Source: Kribbella pittospori
GTDB taxonomy: Bacteria; Actinomycetota; Actinomycetes; Propionibacteriales; Kribbellaceae
DNA length: 64,000 nt
Direction of reading: 5' to 3'
Assembly (NCBI RefSeq): GCF_004331465.1
Contig: NZ_SJKB01000020.1
Coordinates: 1 to 64,000 of the forward strand
Part shown: one piece after another, positions 24,246-32,700 of the stretch
Position numbering within the stretch: the stretch's first letter is position 1
Layout: each line of letters opens with the position of its first letter
Position numbers and translations under genes: made by a program
Notes under the pieces: generated by a model
Told to the model about the DNA's origin: nothing
Databases searched by the model: none
What the model saw: the letters and a program-made list of their open reading frames with translations, nothing else

Positions 24246-24999
24246 ACGCGTTGCGCATCGACACCAACTCGATCCCCCGCTCCTCGATCGCCTTGCGGAT
24301 CTCCGGGTCGGTCACGATCTCCTGATCCGACAGCCGGTACTCCTCGGCCCATCGGTAGGTGTACGTGCCGGGCGAGGTCATCGCCGCGAGCTCCGGATGG
24401 GCGGCGGCGCAGTGCGTGACCAAGAGGTGCACGCCGGGCGTCAAGCCGGCAATGTGGTCGAGCATCCACGCCTTCTTGCCGTCCGCCTCCCGGTCGCTCA
24501 AGGTCACGATCGAGGCGAATCGCTGCGACTCCACCGGGCCGTAGATGAACGGCTTGCCGGCAGCGTTCGAGACCTCGTCGTACGCCGACTCTTCTGCGGA
24601 CTGACCCATGTGGACGTCCAGATAGTCGATCGAGAGCCCTTCCGCGGCGAACTTCGCCACCTGGGCGGACAGCTCGCGGACGGAGTCGTCATGGGTGATG
24701 GACGCCTGCGCCGCATCGACCGTACGGAGGAACGTCCCGTCATCACCGACCAGCGAGGCTCCGTTGGTCAGCGGTCGCCACCGCAGGAAGTTCCATTCGC
24801 AGGTCAGGGTCTGATGCACGCCGAGCGGAATCCCGGACTCACGCGCCAACGCCGCGGCCTCGGTGAACCAGGGGCACGCGGCCATGGTCGAGGCCTGCGT
24901 CAGGATCCCCTCCCGGAACGCCTGGATCGTGCCGACGTTGACGGCATGACACATACCGAAGTCGTCACCTTGAACAATGAGCCTGATGTCACCAGCCAC
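24235..24999 (-). CDS. ChbG/YdjC-like carbohydrate deacetylase
   Basis: A 254-aa metal-dependent deacetylase. LIVQGDDFGMCHAVNVGTIQ holds the DD metal pair near the N-terminus, and IPLGVHQTLTCEW and IDYLDVHMGQ hold His ligands. VTHCAAAHPEL near the C-terminus completes the YdjC pattern. The family removes acetyl groups from chito-oligosaccharides or related glycans. GTG 24999 is preferred because GAGGAG lies 6 bases upstream; GTG 25005 overlaps that site. Confidence 0.86.
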   Translation of the reverse strand: MAGDIRLIVQGDDFGMCHAVNVGTIQAFREGILTQASTMAACPWFTEAAALARESGIPLGVHQTLTCEWNFLRWRPLTNGASLVGDDGTFLRTVDAAQASITHDDSVRELSAQVAKFAAEGLSIDYLDVHMGQSAEESAYDEVSNAAGKPFIYGPVESQRFASIVTLSDREADGKKAWMLDHIAGLTPGVHLLVTHCAAAHPELAAMTSPGTYTYRWAEEYRLSDQEIVTDPEIRKAIEERGIELVSMRNAFTD

Positions 25000-25152
25000 G
25001 CGCACTCCTCAGATCAGCGAACGAACCCGAGGACGACCGTACCCCGCACCTCGGACAACGACTCATCGCACCAGTGACAGGGCAGTCATCCCCGGTGGGT
25101 GATGCCGACCGCTGTCAGAACCGGGCAGTCTGCGGCTTCGGAGGGGGCCATC

Positions 25153-26082
25153 ATGAACGAACACCTGGAGTCCTGGCGGGAGGGTGCGGCCAAGGACGCC
25201 ATCCGGGACTTCGTCGCGCGGATCGGCGACGAGACCTCGAGCGAGTTCGTCCCCGTGGACGAGCGGGTCGCGGTGTTCGACAACGACGGCACACTGTGGT
25301 GCGAGAAGCCGATGCCGATCCAGGTCGGCTTCATCCTGAAGCGCTTCGCGGCCATGGCCGACCAGGACCCGGCGCTGCGCGACCGGCAGCCGTGGCAGGC
25401 GGCGTACACGCACGACTTCGACTGGCTCAGCCAGGCGTTGGTCAAGCACTACAACGGTGACGACAGCGACCTGAAGGTGCTGCTCGGCGGCGTGCAGCAG
25501 GCGTTCGGCGGGATGAACGTCGAGAAGTACGCCAGCGAGGTGGAGGAGTTCCTGGCGAGCGCCGCGCATCCAACACTCAAGCGCCCGTACCGCGAGTGCA
25601 CCTTCCAGCCGATGGTCGAGTTGCTCCGGTACCTGGAGGACAACGGGTTCAGCACGTACATCGCTTCCGGCGGCGACCGGGACTTCATGCGGCCGGCCGC
25701 CGTGCCGCTGTACGGCATTCCGCCGGACCGCGTGATCGGCAGCAGCTTCGGGCTGCAGTACGTCGAGGACGAGCACGGCAGCGCGGTCATGTACAAGGCC
25801 GGTCTGGACGTCTTCGACGATGGTCCGGAGAAGCCGGTGCGGATCTGGAGCCGGGTGGGTCGCCGGCCGGTGCTGGCGGGTGGCAACGCGAACGGCGACA
25901 TCCCGATGCTGAACTTCGCCGGCGGCCCGGCCCGGCCGGCGCTCAGATTGATCGTGCTGCACGACGATGCCGAGCGGGAGTTCGACTACGTCGCCGGTGC
26001 GGAGCGTGCGCTCGAGCGGGCTGGTGACCAGGGCTGGACCGTGGTCAGCGTGAAGAACGACTGGACCACCGTCTTCGCTTGA
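25153..26082 (+). CDS. HAD-superfamily phosphatase (SerB-like)
   Basis: A 309-aa hydrolase. Motif I is ERVAVFDNDGTLWCEKPMPI (catalytic Asp-x-Asp near residue 40). Motif II is in TYIASGGDRDFMRP, the Lys is in SAVMYKAGLDV, and motif IV-like VLAGGNANGDIPMLNFAGG supplies acidic residues. A helical cap of about 110 residues lies between motifs I and II. Substrate is unknown. ATG 25153 has a strong GGAGGGGG site. It is convergent with the next gene with no gap. Confidence 0.86.
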   Translation: MNEHLESWREGAAKDAIRDFVARIGDETSSEFVPVDERVAVFDNDGTLWCEKPMPIQVGFILKRFAAMADQDPALRDRQPWQAAYTHDFDWLSQALVKHYNGDDSDLKVLLGGVQQAFGGMNVEKYASEVEEFLASAAHPTLKRPYRECTFQPMVELLRYLEDNGFSTYIASGGDRDFMRPAAVPLYGIPPDRVIGSSFGLQYVEDEHGSAVMYKAGLDVFDDGPEKPVRIWSRVGRRPVLAGGNANGDIPMLNFAGGPARPALRLIVLHDDAEREFDYVAGAERALERAGDQGWTVVSVKNDWTTVFA

Positions 26083-27435
26083 TCAGCCGGGGCCGGTCGG
26101 AGTCGGCGCAGCCGCGGGGTGTGGAGGTCTGGCCAGGAACTCGAGGATCGCCAGCGCCACCAGCAGGAGAGCCGCCAGCACCAGTACGTCCTTCCCGGTC
26201 GGCCGGTCGATGAACACGAAGATAAGTCCGGCCAGCGCGACCAGCGCGAGCCGCAGGATGGTCAGGTTGGCGTGCACCCACGTGCCGACCGGGCCGGTGC
26301 GCAGACCGACCGTCTCGCTGTGCTCGCGCAGCCAGCCGATCCCGGTGCGGAAACCGTGCCGGGTCCGGACCGCAGTTGCCGAGGGCCCGGAGAAGAAGGC
26401 TGCCGCGGCAACGACCAGGCCGAACACCAGGACCATCCGCAGCCCGGCCCGGATGAACCGGACCAGGGTGTCGAACACCGACGCCGCGGTGGTCGCCGAC
26501 ACATTGTCGGGAATCCGATCGAGGTACGCCGTGCGCAGCAGAGCGATCACGATTCCGAGCAGGAGCATCGATGCGGCCACGCCGAGCCCTGCACCGACCA
26601 AAGCCCGGCGGTGGCCGGGGGCGACGTACACGCCGAGCAGGATCAGGCCGATGGCGACGAAGGGCAGCGCCGTACCGACTCGTTCGAGCAGCCGGTAGGC
26701 GTCCTGCGCCCGGGCCAGGTCACGCGAGGAGAACACCTCGAACTGAGGACTGATGTTCGGCACCCGTTCCGCCGCCGTGAAGCCGGCCGAGACCAGACTC
26801 TGTTTGGCCGCCGCCACGAACGGCCCGAGGTCGATACTCACCACTCCCTGGCTGACGCTGACCGACTGGGTCCCCTCACCGCTCAGCGCTGCCACCATCT
26901 GCTGGTGCGCGACGCGTACGGCGGTCACCCACGCGCCCTGGAAGGTGTCACTGGAGACAACCTCGCCGACCTTGCCCCGGACGAAACCGCGGATCGCGTT
27001 GGCGAGCGGCCCGGCCAGCCCGCGGAGCTGGTTCGCGACGAGCGGCGGCAGCCCGCGTTCGGCCAGCACGTCCACCGTCTGCCGGGTGAGCGCGGCCACG
27101 TCGACGTACCCGAAGATCTGGGCGGTGACCCGGTCGGCGACAGCGTTCTGGACGCCGGGGTCAGCCGCCAGCGGGGTCACGTTCGCGACGAAGCGATCGG
27201 TGTCGGTCACCTGGTTGCGGGCCCAGACACCGACCACGGACAGCGGCATCAGCACGCAGCCGACCAGGATCAGCACCACCGCCAGCGGCGACCGCCAGCC
27301 GATCCGGCGCCGCCGGGCCGCCACCTGCGCCCGCAACCGCTCGAGCTCGGCCCGTTCGTCAACCGTCAGGCCGCCTGCCGAGGCGTCCCCGTCCGAGGTC
27401 GATCCGCCGGCTGGTCTCCCGAACGCGTCGCTCAT
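26083..27435 (-). CDS. Conserved integral membrane protein
   Basis: A 450-aa protein. The disordered N-terminus (MSDAFGRPAGGSTSDGDASA) precedes a coiled LTVDERAELERLRAQVAARR segment. One TM helix (PLAVVLILVGCVLMPLSVVG), a large extracytoplasmic domain (about residues 75-225, NQVTDTDRFVANVTPLAADP), then about five TM helices and a Pro/Thr-rich tail follow. This layout is common in actinobacteria, but I know no characterised member. ATG 27435 has GGAGGCGG upstream. Confidence 0.8.
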   Translation of the reverse strand: MSDAFGRPAGGSTSDGDASAGGLTVDERAELERLRAQVAARRRRIGWRSPLAVVLILVGCVLMPLSVVGVWARNQVTDTDRFVANVTPLAADPGVQNAVADRVTAQIFGYVDVAALTRQTVDVLAERGLPPLVANQLRGLAGPLANAIRGFVRGKVGEVVSSDTFQGAWVTAVRVAHQQMVAALSGEGTQSVSVSQGVVSIDLGPFVAAAKQSLVSAGFTAAERVPNISPQFEVFSSRDLARAQDAYRLLERVGTALPFVAIGLILLGVYVAPGHRRALVGAGLGVAASMLLLGIVIALLRTAYLDRIPDNVSATTAASVFDTLVRFIRAGLRMVLVFGLVVAAAAFFSGPSATAVRTRHGFRTGIGWLREHSETVGLRTGPVGTWVHANLTILRLALVALAGLIFVFIDRPTGKDVLVLAALLLVALAILEFLARPPHPAAAPTPTGPG

Positions 27436-27675
27436 GAACCGCCTCCGTGTCTCGACAACTCGAGCCTGACCAGCCGGGGCGGTGCCTTCCTCCCCCGCGC
27501 CGGGTGAGCCCGTCGCCGATCCACGGTCCGGTCCGGAGCTCATCCACCCCGGGTGATCCCAGACGGCCGCCGGACCGCGACCGTGGTCCGGAAGGAACAC
27601 GCGGAGGCCGCGGGGCCAGATGTTCGATACGTCGCCGGCAGCCACTGATCGGCGCGACAGCGAAGGGATGCAGTC

Positions 27676-28056
27676 ATGAGTTTCTGGGACGTCATCTGGT
27701 TCATCATCGTCACATTCGCGTTCGTCGCGTACCTGATGGTGTTGTTCCACATCATCACGGACATCTTCCGCGACAAGGGCCTCTCGGGATGGGTCAAGGC
27801 CATCTGGGTGATCTGTCTGGTCTTCTTCCCGCTGGTGACCGCGCTGGTCTACCTGATCGCCCGTGGCAAGGGCATGGCCGAGCGTTCGGCGGCGGCCTGG
27901 GGAAGTGCGAAGGCCGCGCAGGACGAGTACATCAAGTCGGTCGCCGGGTCCACGTCGTCGCCGGCCGAGCAGATCGACAAGGCCCAGCAACTCCTCACCG
28001 CGGGCACGATCACCCAGACGGAGTTCGACACGCTGAAGGCCAAGGCCCTCGCCTAG
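27676..28056 (+). CDS. PLDc_N plus SHOCT domain membrane protein
   Basis: A 126-aa protein. Two TM helices (FIIVTFAFVAYLMVLFHIIT and WVKAIWVICLVFFPLVTALV) make a PLDc_N-type anchor, then GKGMAERSAAAWGSAKAAQD forms a linker. The C-terminal 30 residues (AEQIDKAQQLLTAGTITQTE FDTLKAKAL) are a SHOCT domain, a short oligomerising C-terminal module. ATG 27676 has GAAGGGA upstream. The next gene begins 17 bp after its stop. Confidence 0.88.
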   Translation: MSFWDVIWFIIVTFAFVAYLMVLFHIITDIFRDKGLSGWVKAIWVICLVFFPLVTALVYLIARGKGMAERSAAAWGSAKAAQDEYIKSVAGSTSSPAEQIDKAQQLLTAGTITQTEFDTLKAKALA

Positions 28057-28073
28057 AGACAGCTGTCGACCCG

Positions 28074-28778
28074 GTGCTCCGACTCCTCAGGCTCAGTGGA
28101 TTCGCGACCATGGTCGCGGTCCTCGCAGTCGCCTGCGGTACGCCGACGTCGGCACCAGCACCTCCGGCCGAAGCGACCACCACAACGGCAGAGGCTGAGA
28201 GCACCGGCACCACGGCGCCGGTCGATCCCCAGGACATGCGCGCGGACGAGCAGGCCGCCGTCAAAGCGGTGGACACCTTCTGGCGCACGCACTTCGCCGA
28301 GCAGTTCGGCAAGGCTTACCAGAGTCCTCGGGTGGAGGGCGGCTACGTCGGTGCGAACGGACCGCGGTGTGGAGGAGAACCGTCGGTGCCGTTCAACGCG
28401 TTCTACTGCGGGCCGGGCGACTTCCTCGCGTGGGACGAGCAGTTGATGGAGGCCGGCTACAGCCAGATCGGGGACGCCTGGGTCTACCTGATCATCGCCC
28501 ACGAGTGGGGCCACGCGATCCAGGCCAGACTCAACCGGGATCAGGTGTCCGTCCAGGCGGAACTGCAGGCGGACTGCCTGGCCGGAGCCGCGCTCCAGGG
28601 CGCAGCGAACGACGGGCTGATCGAGATCGAGCCCGGCGACAGCGAGGAACTCGCCAAGACCCTGGCCGCTGTCGCCGACGACTACCCCTGGACCAACGAG
28701 AGCGACCACGGCAACGCTCAGGAGCGGACGTCAGCCTTCAACACCGGAGTACAGGGAGGTGTGTCGGCCTGCGCCTGA
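28074..28778 (+). CDS. Lipoprotein neutral zinc metallopeptidase (YpfJ-like)
   Basis: A 234-aa exported protein. The signal peptide LSGFATMVAVLAVACGTPTS ends in a lipobox (LAVAC), followed by a Ala/Thr-rich linker to about residue 50. The peptidase region carries the zinc motif HEWGHAIQ and the downstream ELQADCLAGAALQ of the neutral zinc metallopeptidase family, plus RCGGEPSVPFNAFYCGPGDF. It is probably a membrane-tethered protease outside the cell. GTG 28074 gives the correct signal peptide; translation may couple to the SHOCT gene. Confidence 0.88.
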   Translation: MLRLLRLSGFATMVAVLAVACGTPTSAPAPPAEATTTTAEAESTGTTAPVDPQDMRADEQAAVKAVDTFWRTHFAEQFGKAYQSPRVEGGYVGANGPRCGGEPSVPFNAFYCGPGDFLAWDEQLMEAGYSQIGDAWVYLIIAHEWGHAIQARLNRDQVSVQAELQADCLAGAALQGAANDGLIEIEPGDSEELAKTLAAVADDYPWTNESDHGNAQERTSAFNTGVQGGVSACA

Positions 28779-28785
28779 GTCGGCT

Positions 28786-29628
28786 CTATCGGGTACGGCG
28801 TTCGTCGTGCTCCGCGAGGGCCGCACCGAGCTGGGCGCCGACGACTGCAGAGGCGACGACGAGCAGAGCGAGTACGACGAGCCAGGAGATGAGCGCGATC
28901 GCCACGCCGATCACGCCGTACCGCTCTGTGTTGCGCTCGATCAGGTGCGGTACGTACACGGCACCCGCCGAGGTGACGGCCACCTGAGCCACCGCGCTGA
29001 CGACGGCGCCCGGGAACAGCAGGCGCCAGGAGACCCGCCCGCTCAGCAGCAGCCGGCTGGCGAGCCACCACGCCGGAACCGCCGCACAAGTCTGAGCGAT
29101 CACGGTGAGGAGCAGGCCGCCCGGCAGGTCATTGGCCAGGCTCGCCAGGTAGCCCAGCAGGATCAGCGCGATCAGGATGAGGAAGGCACCCTCGAGGCCG
29201 TTGATCGTCCTGCGCAGCCCTCGAGCCGGCAGATTCCACGCGACTTCATAGGTCCGCTGGACCGATCGCGCGAAGCTGCTCGAGGAGACCAGGATGGTGA
29301 TCACGCTCAGGAAGGTCAGACCGCCTGAGCCGGCCGGCGGCTGTCCGAACAAGGACCGCACTGCATCCGCGGACGGGCCGGTCAGCGAGAACCTGTCAAT
29401 CAGCCAGTCACCGATGGCCAGCGAGTCGGAACTGCTGACCAACGTCGCCAGCACGATCATCAGCGGAATCAGCGCGATGAAGGCCTGCCCCGCCAGCGTC
29501 AGCGCCCGGTCGTAGAACCTGATCTCGATCGCCGAGACCACGATCCGCCAGACGACGCTCCGCCGTATGACCTGCACCACCCGCAGGACCAGTGGATGCT
29601 CGGCCAACCGCTTCACCACGGGTCCCAA
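28786..29628 (-). CDS. YihY/BrkB family membrane protein
   Basis: A 280-aa protein with about six TM helices in the YihY/BrkB pattern: IRFYDRALTLAGQAFIALIP at the start, LTFLSVITILVSSSSFARSV then QRTYEVAWNLPARGLRR in the middle, and VIGVAIALISWLVVLALLVV near the end. It has often been called a putative tRNA-processing RNase BN, but it is actually an integral membrane protein of uncertain role. Convergent with the metallopeptidase, 7 bp apart. Confidence 0.88.
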   Translation of the reverse strand: MGPVVKRLAEHPLVLRVVQVIRRSVVWRIVVSAIEIRFYDRALTLAGQAFIALIPLMIVLATLVSSSDSLAIGDWLIDRFSLTGPSADAVRSLFGQPPAGSGGLTFLSVITILVSSSSFARSVQRTYEVAWNLPARGLRRTINGLEGAFLILIALILLGYLASLANDLPGGLLLTVIAQTCAAVPAWWLASRLLLSGRVSWRLLFPGAVVSAVAQVAVTSAGAVYVPHLIERNTERYGVIGVAIALISWLVVLALLVVASAVVGAQLGAALAEHDERRTR

Positions 29629-29730
29629 CTCCCACCCATCGCACCGCTCCCCCGGGGCACACGCATCACGGACCTACGACGCTAGGCGCGACCGCTGACG
29701 CCGTACACCTCCCTGGCGGGTGAGGACGGG

Positions 29731-30537
29731 CTACCGTCCCCTGGCGACCGCCTGGATGGCTCTGAGCCGGCCGTCGGACAGCCCTTCGGTGAGGTTCTTC
29801 ACGCGCTCGCGGAAGTTGGGGACGAACGCGTGCAGCCCGAGGGGGCTCGGTGGAAGCGACTGCATCGCTCGCATCAGGGCGCCGACTTGCTCGGTCCGAT
29901 CCGTCCAGTGCTCGACGGTGAATCCGGCCGACTCGATCGCGGTACGCAGGGCAGCCGGCGTACTCAGATGGGTGTGCTCGGGTACGTCGGCCCACGGCAA
30001 CGGGTAGTCGAGTTCACGCTCGTCGCCGGCGGCGATGTCCCACACGGCGAGCTGACCGCCGGCCCTCAGAACCCGCCTCGCCTCCTGATAGAGACGGTCC
30101 TTGGCGGCCACGTTCATCTGGACATGCTGGCTGAACACGGCATCGAACGACGCGTCGTCGAAGGGCAGCGCGGTCACATCCCCCTGCCGTACGGCGATCC
30201 GGTCGTCCAGCCCGACGAGACCGTTCAGCCAGCGGGCGGTCTCGCAGTACTCCTCGGACAGGTCGACCGCCGTCACGACGCAGCCTGAATGGCCCGCGAG
30301 GTAGCGTGCGGTTCCTCCGATGCCTGTGCCGGCGTCGAGCACCTCACTGTCCGGCGTGAGGTCGACCAGGTCCACCAGCTGGGCGGTCACGAGTCGTCCG
30401 CCGGTGTGGTAGTCCTCGAGCAGCGCGAGATCGGCGGCCTCGAGCCCGTCCAGGTCTTTGCCTGCGGCAACGAGGGCCTGCTCGATGGCTGCCCGCGATT
30501 TGCCGGTGACGTACTGGGCCGGGATGGCGTCGGTCAT
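29731..30537 (-). CDS. Class I SAM-dependent methyltransferase
   Basis: A 268-aa methyltransferase. Motif I is SEVLDAGTGIGGTARYLAGH (about residues 64-83), motif post-I is VTAVDLSEEYCETAR, motif II is DDASFDAVFSQHVQMNV, and motif III is EARRVLRAGGQLAVWDI. The pattern resembles UbiE/sarcosine-dimethylglycine-type enzymes. It overlaps the upstream hydrolase by ATGA, so they are one operon under the TetR operators near 31.5 kb. Confidence 0.9.
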   Translation of the reverse strand: MTDAIPAQYVTGKSRAAIEQALVAAGKDLDGLEAADLALLEDYHTGGRLVTAQLVDLVDLTPDSEVLDAGTGIGGTARYLAGHSGCVVTAVDLSEEYCETARWLNGLVGLDDRIAVRQGDVTALPFDDASFDAVFSQHVQMNVAAKDRLYQEARRVLRAGGQLAVWDIAAGDERELDYPLPWADVPEHTHLSTPAALRTAIESAGFTVEHWTDRTEQVGALMRAMQSLPPSPLGLHAFVPNFRERVKNLTEGLSDGRLRAIQAVARGR

Positions 30538-31499
30538 GCCATTTCCTCCACTCCGTGGCAGGACCCGATGTCCGCGATCGCGTCGGCCAGGAGGTCCGGG
30601 TGTTCGCTGGTGGTCAGGTGGCCGCCTGGGAAAGTGATGATGCGGGCTTCGGGCACCCTTTCCCGGGTGGCCGTGATCTGGCGATGCTCGTACGGGTCTT
30701 CCGTGCTGCCGCCGACGTACAGGGGCACTGTGCCGTTCAGTTCCCGGGCGATCGCGGCGAAGTCCCAGCGGGTCGCGTTGCGGCGGTGTTCCTTGACGAA
30801 GCCGGCGCCGTCGTGGAGGAACCTTGCTCCGTCGCGACGGACCACTGCCGACCAGAGTTCCTTGAGTTCGGTTTCTGTCGGATTGTAGTTGCGGGAGTAC
30901 ATGCGGGCCTGCTTCCAGCCCCGGATGAATGCGGGGAACGAGCGTTGCAAGCTCCGTGCGCCGAGGGCACCGAGCGGTGATCTGAGCATCGGAGTGCCTT
31001 GCCAGGGGTGCGTATGCGCGTCGGCGAACAGACCGCCGTTCACCATGAAGACCGCGGTGATCTCTGGCCGGCTCTTGCGGCGCAGGAGTTCCAGCAGGGT
31101 CAGTGAGCTGTAGTCGAACGTGACCACGACGGTACGACGTACGCCGTGGTGCCGCCAGAGAGCCTCGACGAGATCGGCTCGTCCGACCGTGGAATGCGGG
31201 TAGCGCTTGGGCTTGTCCGAATCGCCTTGGCCGACGGGGTCGACGTACAGGCGTGGACCCAGCTTGGCGGGGAGCAGGCGATCCACCTGGGCCCAGCCGT
31301 ACGAGCCGTCCGGGAATCCGGGCAACATCGTCAGCCACGTCGCATCCTTGGTGGTGGGCGTCGCGCGCTCGAAGACCTTCAGTACACCGGGCCTCGGCTC
31401 GGTGAGTACACGTGCGGACTTCGCGTCGTACCAGATTCGCTGCCCGCCGGCGAACCATGCGTCCGCGGTCAACCACGGCGTGTCGGTAGTCGTCTCCAT
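30534..31499 (-). CDS. Alpha/beta hydrolase-fold protein with atypical nucleophile elbow
   Basis: A 321-aa protein. LTMLPGFPDGSYGWAQVDRL is the oxyanion region, RLYVDPVGQGDSDKPKRYPH the following strand-loop, and LYVGGSTEDPYEHRQITA with ITFPGGHLTTSEHPDLL the acid and His positions. The nucleophile elbow reads VVVTFDYSSLTLLELL, so the canonical GxSxG is replaced by DYSSL. It may still be catalytic through Ser or may be a non-hydrolytic member. ATG 31499 has GGGAGGG upstream. First gene of a two-gene operon with the methyltransferase. Confidence 0.82.
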   Translation of the reverse strand: METTTDTPWLTADAWFAGGQRIWYDAKSARVLTEPRPGVLKVFERATPTTKDATWLTMLPGFPDGSYGWAQVDRLLPAKLGPRLYVDPVGQGDSDKPKRYPHSTVGRADLVEALWRHHGVRRTVVVTFDYSSLTLLELLRRKSRPEITAVFMVNGGLFADAHTHPWQGTPMLRSPLGALGARSLQRSFPAFIRGWKQARMYSRNYNPTETELKELWSAVVRRDGARFLHDGAGFVKEHRRNATRWDFAAIARELNGTVPLYVGGSTEDPYEHRQITATRERVPEARIITFPGGHLTTSEHPDLLADAIADIGSCHGVEEMA

Positions 31500-31521
31500 C
31501 AGGAGCCCTCCCTCGCAGTTA

Positions 31522-31567
31522 TGTGGACACCGTCCACATTAGCTCGGTTTGGTGGACAGTGTCCACA
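31522..31567. promoter_or_regulatory. Two palindromic TetR operators between divergent genes
   Basis: TGTGGAC-ACC-GTCCACA (31522-31538) and GGTGGAC-AGT-GTCCACA (31551-31567) share the 17-bp pattern GTGGAC-N3-GTCCAC and lie 29 bp centre to centre. They sit between the hydrolase/methyltransferase operon and the tetR-type gene, so they should control both. Confidence 0.82.
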
Positions 31568-31583
31568 TTGATAACCTGAGCCG

Positions 31584-32195
31584 GTGAGCATCGACGAGGA
31601 AGCACCACGGTCGCGGCGGCGGCCGCGAGGCGACGTACGCGCCGGCCTGGTCGCGGCCGGAGTCGAACTGGCTCGCACGGGCGGTCCTGACGCGGTCGTA
31701 CTGCGCGAGGCGACCCGGATCGTCGGCGTCGTACCCAACGCCGCCTACCGGCATTTCGCCGACCGCGACGAGCTACTCGCCGAGGTCTGCACCGTGGCCA
31801 TGAACGAGTTGGCCGACCGCATGGACGCCGACATCGCTCGCATCCGCGGCAAGCGCGGGAATCCCGGTGCGGCCCAACGCCGGCTGGGCGCGATCGGAAC
31901 GGCGTACCTGCGATTCGCGCATGAGGAGCCAGGGCTGTTCGCCACGGCATTCGCTGTGCCGCAGCAGCACGGCTATAACGACCGCACTCCACTGGGTCTG
32001 CTGCGCGACGCGTTGGACGAACTGGTGGAGGCCGGCGTCCTCGATCCGCAGCGGCGCGAGGGCATCGAGTACCCCATCTGGTCCATCGTCCACGGAACCG
32101 CCGTACTCACCGGCCAAGGGCCGCTTCGCGACGCGCCCGATCTCCGCCAGATCGAGGGCCTCAGCCTGGCTTTCATCGCCAACAGTCTCACGTAA
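31584..32195 (+). CDS. TetR family transcriptional repressor
   Basis: A 203-aa regulator. The N-terminal HTH covers VRAGLVAAGVELARTGGPDA and EATRIVGVVPNAAYRHFADR, followed by DELLAEV, the standard TetR_N end. The C-terminal ligand domain includes AYLRFAHEEPGLFATAF and ends LSLAFIANSLT, matching TetR_C_33-like (WHG) members. GTG 31584 begins 16 bp after the second palindromic operator, so autorepression is likely. The ligand is unknown. Confidence 0.9.
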   Translation: MSIDEEAPRSRRRPRGDVRAGLVAAGVELARTGGPDAVVLREATRIVGVVPNAAYRHFADRDELLAEVCTVAMNELADRMDADIARIRGKRGNPGAAQRRLGAIGTAYLRFAHEEPGLFATAFAVPQQHGYNDRTPLGLLRDALDELVEAGVLDPQRREGIEYPIWSIVHGTAVLTGQGPLRDAPDLRQIEGLSLAFIANSLT

Positions 32196-32237
32196 CGGCC
32201 GCGTTAGGCTGGCAGGAACGTAGGTCTGGAGGCCGTG

Positions 32238-32690
32238 ATGGATGGGGATGCCAAGCAGCGCGTCAAGGATGCGCTGATCGCTCAGGCCGAAGCCGGGCTC
32301 CGGTCGTCGCAGGCGAGTGTGGCGGAGCACGACTCCGCCGCGATGCTGGACTCCGACGTGGCGGACTCGGTCGACGACCTGTCCCAGTCCGGCGAGGCCG
32401 CTGACCTGGGCGGGCTGCTCGATGACGTCGAGGATCGGCAGAAGCGGATCCTGGCCCAGATCAAGGGCCTCGACTTCGGGGTCAAGACTGCCGTGGCGCC
32501 AGGCGCACTCGTCGGCTTCGACGGGGACCGGTACGTCGTCGGGGTGGTGGCTGAAGCGTTCGAGTGCGACGGCGTCACGTACGAGGGTCTCTCCTCCGAT
32601 TCACCGCTCTACGCGTCGCTGAAGGGGCTGGGAGTCGGCGACACGTTCAGCTTCGGCGGCCGCGAACACCGCGTCGATTTCCTCGCGTAA
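32238..32690 (+). CDS. GreA/GreB-like C-terminal domain hypothetical protein
   Basis: A 150-aa protein. A charged helical N-terminal half (LIAQAEAGLRSSQASVAEHD, LLDDVEDRQKRILAQIKGLD) resembles a Gre-factor coiled coil. The C-terminal half has PGALVGFDGDRYVVGVVAEA and SPLYASLKGLGVGDTFSFGG, like the FKBP-type Gre C-terminal domain. It lacks the usual acidic tip, so RNA-polymerase cleavage activity is doubtful. ATG 32238 has TGGAGG upstream. Confidence 0.65.
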   Translation: MDGDAKQRVKDALIAQAEAGLRSSQASVAEHDSAAMLDSDVADSVDDLSQSGEAADLGGLLDDVEDRQKRILAQIKGLDFGVKTAVAPGALVGFDGDRYVVGVVAEAFECDGVTYEGLSSDSPLYASLKGLGVGDTFSFGGREHRVDFLA

Positions 32691-32700
32691 CGTGCGCCCT

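Noticed and set aside
26119..27507. A 462-residue plus-strand frame antisense to the membrane protein gene
   Set aside because: Arg/His/Gln-rich shadow caused by high GC. The minus-strand protein has clear TM helices and a ribosome site.
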